A stretch of DNA of 9,684 nt from Leucobacter sp. (GTDB taxonomy: Bacteria > Actinomycetota > Actinomycetes > Actinomycetales > Microbacteriaceae), in contig JAPSIU010000086.1 in NCBI GenBank assembly GCA_031178565.1, positions 1 through 9,684 on the forward strand. The letters are read 5' to 3'. Shown piece by piece: positions 6,257 through 9,684 of this stretch. A model generated the notes under the pieces. The model did not search any database and had not been told where the DNA came from. It saw only the letters and a list, made by a program, of their open reading frames with translations. The position numbers and the translations under genes are program-made. Positions within the stretch are counted from its first letter, which is position 1; each line of letters begins with the position of its first letter.

Positions 6257-7273
6257 ATGTTGAAATCACGTATGGGTCGCTGGGCGAAGTTCGGCCTCGC
6301 CGGAGTCGCCGCGACAGGCGCGCTGCTGCTTGCCTCGTGCGGTTCGCCCGCGGGCGCCGGCGGGGGCGCGGGTGGCGGAGGCGGCGGAGGCGGTTCGGAT
6401 CTCCCCGAGCTGAAGGTCGCGCTCGTCACCCACGCGGCACCCGGGGACACGTTCTGGGACACGATCCGCGCGGGCGCCGAGGATGCGGCCGCGAAGAACA
6501 ACGTCGAACTGCTTTACAGCTCCGACCCCGATGGCGCGCGTCAGGCGCAGCTCGTGCAGCAGGCGGTCGACCAGGACGTGGACGGCATCGTCGTCACCCT
6601 TGCGAAGGCCGATGCGATGTCCGGCGAGGTGAAGAAGGCCGTGGAGGCGGGCATCCCCGTCTTCAGCATCAACGCGGGTGAGAACGAGTTCAAGGACATG
6701 GGGGTGCTCGCGCACTTCGGCCAGAACGAGTTCATCGCGGGCCAGGCCGCGGGCGAGCAGTTCAACGCCGCGGGCCTGAAGAAGGTCATCTGCGTGATCC
6801 AGGAGCAGGGTCACGTCGGCCTGGAGGCGCGCTGCGAAGGCCTCGCCGACACCTTCACCGGCACCTCCGAGGTGCTGTACGTGACCGGTACCGACATGAC
6901 GAACGTCGCGTCGACGATCACCTCGAAGCTGCAGACCAACAAGGACATCGACGGCGTCCTCACGCTGGGCGCGCCGTTCGCGCTCACCGCGCAGGACTCG
7001 ATCAAGGACGCCGGCAGCAGTGCGGTCCTCGCGACGACCGACCTGAACGGAGATGTCTACAACGGCATCAAGGACGGAACGATCCTCTTCGGTATCGACC
7101 AGCAGCCGTTCATGCAGGGCTACTCCAGCGTCGAAGCCGTCCGGCTCTACGACCAGGGCGGCTACGTGCTCGGCGGCGGCCAGGCTGTGCTGACCGGCCC
7201 CGCTGTGGTCAACGCGGACAATGCGGACAGCGTCGCCAAGCAGTTCGAGAAGAAGTCGGACGACGCGGAGTAG
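6257..7273 (+). CDS. Sugar ABC transporter substrate-binding lipoprotein (RbsB/Peripla_BP_4 type)
   Basis: This 338-residue lipoprotein would sit on the outer face of the cytoplasmic membrane and capture a sugar or cyclitol. The N-terminus is a lipoprotein signal: positive residues (KSR, RWAK), a hydrophobic core, then lipobox LASC with Cys28 as the lipidated residue. A glycine-rich linker (about 32-44) precedes the binding domain. That domain begins LKVALVTHAAPGDTFWDTIRAG and shows the family pattern DGIVVTLAKADAM, AGIPVFSINAG, HFGQNEFIAGQAAGEQ and ATTDLNGDVYNGIKDGTILFGIDQQPFMQGY. The ATG at 6257 has GGAG at 6246-6249 before it; the earlier in-frame ATG at 6170 lies inside the preceding gene and would bury the signal peptide. 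The permease follows after 23 bases. The enzyme genes next to it suggest an inositol-like ligand, but the pocket residues cannot be read for specificity. Confidence 0.93.
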   Translation: MLKSRMGRWAKFGLAGVAATGALLLASCGSPAGAGGGAGGGGGGGGSDLPELKVALVTHAAPGDTFWDTIRAGAEDAAAKNNVELLYSSDPDGARQAQLVQQAVDQDVDGIVVTLAKADAMSGEVKKAVEAGIPVFSINAGENEFKDMGVLAHFGQNEFIAGQAAGEQFNAAGLKKVICVIQEQGHVGLEARCEGLADTFTGTSEVLYVTGTDMTNVASTITSKLQTNKDIDGVLTLGAPFALTAQDSIKDAGSSAVLATTDLNGDVYNGIKDGTILFGIDQQPFMQGYSSVEAVRLYDQGGYVLGGGQAVLTGPAVVNADNADSVAKQFEKKSDDAE

Positions 7274-7296
7274 CCCCTCCGGGGAAGCACAGATAC

Positions 7297-8343
7297 ATGT
7301 CTACAACCGCAGCTTCGAAGGCTGACGAGCGCCTGGCCTCCGGCAATCTCTTCACGAGATTCTTCACCAAGCCGGAGGCCGGCGCCACGGCCGCCGCGCT
7401 GGTGCTCGCGATCATGTTCGCCGTGGTCGCGCCCCAGTTCTCCCAGCCCGCGTCGATCGCGACGATCCTGTACGGTGCCTCCACCGTCGGCATCATGGCG
7501 GTGGGCGTCTCCCTGCTGATGATCGGCGGCGAGGTCGACCTGTCCGCCGGTGTCGGGGTGGTGTTCTCGGCGCTGTCCTCGTCCCTGTTCCTGTACTGGT
7601 TCGGAGGCAACGTCTGGGTCGGCGTCATCATCGGCCTGATCACCTCCCTCCTCATCGGGTTCGTGAACGGGTGGCTCCTGACGAAGACGAAGCTCTCGAG
7701 CTTCATCATCACCCTGGCGACGTTCTTCATGATCACCGGCTTGAACCTCGGTGTGACCCGCGCGATCACGGGCGGCGTCGCAGCCCCCTCGATAGAGCAG
7801 TGGGCCGGCTTCGATGCGGCCGCAGCCGTATTCGCATCCGATATCCCGGTCTTCGGGGTGAACGTGAAGATCACGGTCTTCTACTGGATCCTGCTGGTCA
7901 TCGTCGCGACCTGGCTCCTGCAGCGGACGAAGATCGGCAACTGGATCTTCGCCTCGGGCGGCGCTCCGGATGCGGCCCGCGCGGTCGGCGTTCCGGTCGT
8001 CTGGACCAAGATCGGCCTGTACATGGGCGTCAGCTTCTGCGCGTGGCTGCTCGGCATGCACCAGCTGTTCGCGTTCAAGACCGTGCAGTCGGGCGAGGGC
8101 ATCGGCAACGAGTTCCTGTACATCATCGCGGCGGTCGTGGGCGGCTGCCTCATGACCGGCGGCTACGGCAGCGCCATCGGCGGCGCGATCGGTGCGCTCA
8201 TCTACGGCATGGCGCTCAAGGGCGTCGTCTACGCGGAGTGGAACCCTGACTGGCTGAAGTTCTTCCTCGGTGCGATGCTGCTCGGCGCCACCGTGCTGAA
8301 CTTCACCCTGCAGCGCCGCGCCGCGAGGGGAGGCAAGAAATGA
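7297..8343 (+). CDS. Sugar ABC transporter permease (RbsC/FrcC type, BPD_transp_2)
   Basis: This is a 348-residue integral membrane protein with about 8-10 hydrophobic segments, for example at 30-46, 60-77, 105-124, 135-153, 192-208, 271-290 and 320-337. The motif GGEVDLSAG (77-85) matches the G-G-x-DLS-x-G signature of ribose/fructose-type permeases. GGAPDAARAVGV (221-232) is the cytoplasmic loop that contacts the ATPase. It would form the pore as a homodimer with two copies of the downstream ATPase. A GGGGAAG ribosome site (7281-7287) lies 9 bases before the ATG. Its GGGG can pair with CCCC (7274-7277) just after the previous stop, a small hairpin that might lower permease translation relative to the binding protein; this is inferred. 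The stop overlaps the ATPase start as ATGA. Confidence 0.95.
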   Translation: MSTTAASKADERLASGNLFTRFFTKPEAGATAAALVLAIMFAVVAPQFSQPASIATILYGASTVGIMAVGVSLLMIGGEVDLSAGVGVVFSALSSSLFLYWFGGNVWVGVIIGLITSLLIGFVNGWLLTKTKLSSFIITLATFFMITGLNLGVTRAITGGVAAPSIEQWAGFDAAAAVFASDIPVFGVNVKITVFYWILLVIVATWLLQRTKIGNWIFASGGAPDAARAVGVPVVWTKIGLYMGVSFCAWLLGMHQLFAFKTVQSGEGIGNEFLYIIAAVVGGCLMTGGYGSAIGGAIGALIYGMALKGVVYAEWNPDWLKFFLGAMLLGATVLNFTLQRRAARGGKK

Positions 8344-9278
8344 ACGCCACGGCAACCGCCGCGCCCGCAACGGGCAACGCGCCGCTCGTCGAGCTGCGCG
8401 ACGCCGAGAAGCGATACGGCAACATCATCGCCCTGCGCGATGTCAGCCTGAAGGTCGGTGCGGGCGAGGTGATGTGCGTGCTCGGCGACAACGGCGCGGG
8501 CAAGTCGACGCTCATCAAGATCATCGCCGGACTCCACCAGCACACGGCGGGGGAATACCTCGTCGAGGGCGAATCCGTGAAGTTCAGCTCGCCGCGCGAG
8601 GCGCTCAACCGGGGCATCGCGACGGTGTATCAGGATCTCGCGGTCGCGCCGCTCATGCCGGTCTGGCGCAACTTCTTCCTCGGCTCCGAGGTGACGAAGG
8701 GGTGGGGTCCGTTCCGGCGGCTCGACATCGACTTCATGCGGAAGACCGCGAAGAAGGAACTGCTCGACATGGGCATCGACCTGCGCGATGTCGACCAGCC
8801 GATCGGCACGCTCTCGGGCGGTGAGCGGCAGTGCGTCGCGATCGCGCGAGCGGTGTACTTCGGCGCGAAGGTGCTGATCCTCGACGAGCCGACCGCCGCC
8901 CTCGGTGTGAAGCAGTCGGGCGTGGTGCTGCGATACATCGTTCAGGCGCGCGATCGCGGGCTCGGCGTGATCTTCATCACCCACAACCCGCACCACGCGT
9001 ACCCCGTCGGCGACCGGTTCCTGCTGCTCAAGCGCGGTTCGAGCATCGGCTACCACGAGAAGTCGGAGATCACGCTCGAGGAGCTGACCGGTCTCATGGC
9101 GGGCGGCGCGGAGCTCGAGCAGCTCGTGCACGAGCTGCGCCAGGTGGGCACGAGCACCGATACCGTGCGCACGATCCGCGACGAGATCGAGGGGGACGAG
9201 GCCGCCGGGGTCGGCAGGGTCACGGTGACTGAGGCCGTGAATATCAGGGATATTCCGGAGGGCGAGGACGGGCGCTGA
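8340..9278 (+). CDS. Sugar ABC transporter ATP-binding protein (single-domain FrcA type)
   Basis: This 312-residue cytoplasmic ATPase powers the importer. Walker A is GDNGAGKST (49-57), the Q-loop is VYQD (Gln98), the ABC signature is LSGGERQ (158-164), Walker B is LILDEP (179-184) and the switch histidine is His215 in FITHN. AALGVKQSG after Walker B is typical of FrcA-like subunits. Many sugar importers of this class (RbsA, MglA) use a fused double ATPase of about 500 residues; this one has a single domain, so two copies would be needed. After the ABC domain (to about 255) there is an acidic tail of about 55 residues, rich in Glu/Asp, with no motif I recognise. The start at 8340 overlaps the permease stop, implying coupling. 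It is the last gene of the operon before the stem-loop at 9305. Confidence 0.95.
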   Translation: MNATATAAPATGNAPLVELRDAEKRYGNIIALRDVSLKVGAGEVMCVLGDNGAGKSTLIKIIAGLHQHTAGEYLVEGESVKFSSPREALNRGIATVYQDLAVAPLMPVWRNFFLGSEVTKGWGPFRRLDIDFMRKTAKKELLDMGIDLRDVDQPIGTLSGGERQCVAIARAVYFGAKVLILDEPTAALGVKQSGVVLRYIVQARDRGLGVIFITHNPHHAYPVGDRFLLLKRGSSIGYHEKSEITLEELTGLMAGGAELEQLVHELRQVGTSTDTVRTIRDEIEGDEAAGVGRVTVTEAVNIRDIPEGEDGR

Positions 9279-9304
9279 CGGAGTCCTCTCCGACTCGATC
9301 GATA

Positions 9305-9342
9305 CGCAGGGGCGCTCATTCGTGGGAATGGGCGCCCCTGCG
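9305..9342 (+). terminator. Strong stem-loop, probable operon terminator
   Basis: The left arm 9305-9321 and right arm 9326-9342 pair over 17 base pairs with one G-T wobble (9316 with 9331) and a GTGG loop. No T-run follows, which is common for intrinsic or hairpin-type terminators in high-GC Gram-positives. It lies 27 bases after the ATPase stop. A smaller pair, GAGTC (9281-9285) with GACTC (9292-9296), comes just before it. Confidence 0.8.
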
Positions 9343-9359
9343 GCGTTCCGCGGGGTCGG

Positions 9360-9391
9360 CGTGCCCGCCGTGTCGCCGTGCCCGCCGTGTC
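9360..9391. repeat. Tandem 15-bp direct repeat
   Basis: CGTGCCCGCCGTGTC occurs at 9360-9374 and again at 9377-9391, exact copies with a 17-base period. It lies just after the terminator stem-loop. No function is apparent. Confidence 0.9.
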
Positions 9392-9498
9392 CGCCCGGTT
9401 CTCTTCGGGCACCGATCCACCGAACTACCCACCAGAACGGCGGAAAACGTATGTCCTTCGTTGAATCGGTGCTCGTGGCTCACCGGATGCGGCAAGCA

Positions 9499-9534
9499 CG
9501 GGATCGCGGTTCGGGATCGCGGGTCGGGATCGCG
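9499..9534. repeat. Three CGGGATCGCG copies with 13-base period
   Basis: Exact copies start at 9499, 9512 and 9525. The core CGGGATCG is also the unit of the hexamer array at 2344-2373, and the 13-mer CGGTTCGGGATCG is shared by the two places (2339-2351 and 9507-9519). Confidence 0.88.
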
Positions 9535-9577
9535 AGGTCGTGGAGCGCGGCCTCCGCGAAACGCCCCGCGCACGCGT

Positions 9578-9635
9578 CTTGCCTCATGTCAATAGGTCCG
9601 GGAGTGATTGGTGCTTGCCTCACGTAAATGGTCCG
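9578..9635. repeat. Imperfect direct repeat, possible end of an IS21-type insertion sequence
   Basis: Both copies (9578-9600 and 9614-9635) start CTTGCCTCA and end GGTCCG, with a similar GT(C)AAAT-like middle; they differ by two substitutions and one base of length. The period is 36. The AT-richer, repeated GTCAATAGGTCC / GTAAATGGTCC pattern resembles the multiple terminal repeats of IS21-family elements, which would place a transposase beyond the right edge. No transposase is visible, so the repeat is certain but the IS interpretation is weak. Confidence 0.4.
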
Positions 9636-9684
9636 TGTAGCTCAGGCTGCGGGGCGAGTGCCTTGGGTGCGGGCTGCGGCGAGG

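Larger units (their letters stand above)
9343..9684. other. Gene-free tail with short repeats
   Basis: I see no convincing gene in these 342 bases. Open frames through it lack family features. It contains a duplicated 15-mer (9360-9391), three CGGGATCGCG copies (9499-9534) and a 20-plus-base imperfect duplication (9578-9635), each listed separately. An ATG at 9451 opens a frame to 9627 beginning MSFVESVLVAHRMRQ. This might be a remnant of a membrane protein gene, but it lacks a good ribosome site and soon runs into the repeats. Confidence 0.6.

Noticed and set aside
7162..8370. Minus-strand open frame of about 400 codons opposite the permease
   Set aside because: It is opposite a clear membrane protein gene; the product is charged, repetitive and has no recognisable motif.
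9316..9573. Minus-strand open frame of 85 codons in the tail
   Set aside because: It runs through the terminator stem and short repeats, has no ribosome site or family similarity, and looks like chance.
9631..9684. TAGCTCAG at 9638-9645, resembling a tRNA D-arm
   Set aside because: The following bases do not give a proper D-loop (no conserved A before the closing stem) and no anticodon arm can be drawn before the window ends. A tRNA cut by the edge is not fully excluded.

Overview
The window is GC-rich, with tightly packed genes all on the + strand. GC-rich codon use, overlapping start/stop codons, a lipoprotein sugar-binding protein with a glycine-rich linker and a terminator without a U-tract suggest a high-GC Gram-positive organism (Actinomycetota, perhaps Micrococcales/Microbacteriaceae). 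That assignment is an inference, since no rRNA or marker gene is present.

Layout. Positions 1-744 hold the C-terminal ligand-binding part of a LacI-family repressor whose DNA-binding domain lies upstream of the window. A 141-base gap follows with a good promoter (TTGACG, 18-base spacer, TACAAT) and an 18-bp perfect palindrome over its -10 end and predicted transcription start. Then come four catabolic genes: an aldehyde dehydrogenase (886-2337), an IolD-type thiamine-diphosphate C-C hydrolase (2422-4371), an HpcH/HpaI-family class II aldolase (4368-5222) and a D-2-hydroxyacid dehydrogenase (5209-6180). The last three overlap head to tail by 4 and 14 bases. After an AT-rich 76-base gap come three genes of a carbohydrate ABC importer: lipoprotein binding protein (6257-7273), RbsC/FrcC-type permease (7297-8343) and a single-domain FrcA-type ATPase (8340-9278). 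A 17-bp stem-loop at 9305-9342 probably ends the operon. The last 340 bases hold short direct repeats, possibly including the end of an insertion sequence, and no convincing gene.

Function. IolD is the strongest clue: in the myo-inositol pathway it opens 3D-trihydroxycyclohexane-1,2-dione to 5-deoxyglucuronate. No iolB, iolC, iolJ or typical iolA is visible here. Instead there is a semialdehyde-type dehydrogenase and a GarL/HpaI-like pyruvate aldolase. I infer a cyclitol (inositol-like) import and degradation operon under a LacI repressor. It might use a non-phosphorylating route: 5-deoxyglucuronate oxidised to 5-deoxyglucarate, dehydrated by an enzyme not in the window to 4-hydroxy-2-oxoadipate, then cleaved to pyruvate and malonate semialdehyde. 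This is a hypothesis from gene content and chemistry and is unproven.

The gap before iolD carries five tandem CGGGAT units, which also form a canonical G-quadruplex motif. It is the most unusual non-coding element in the window.
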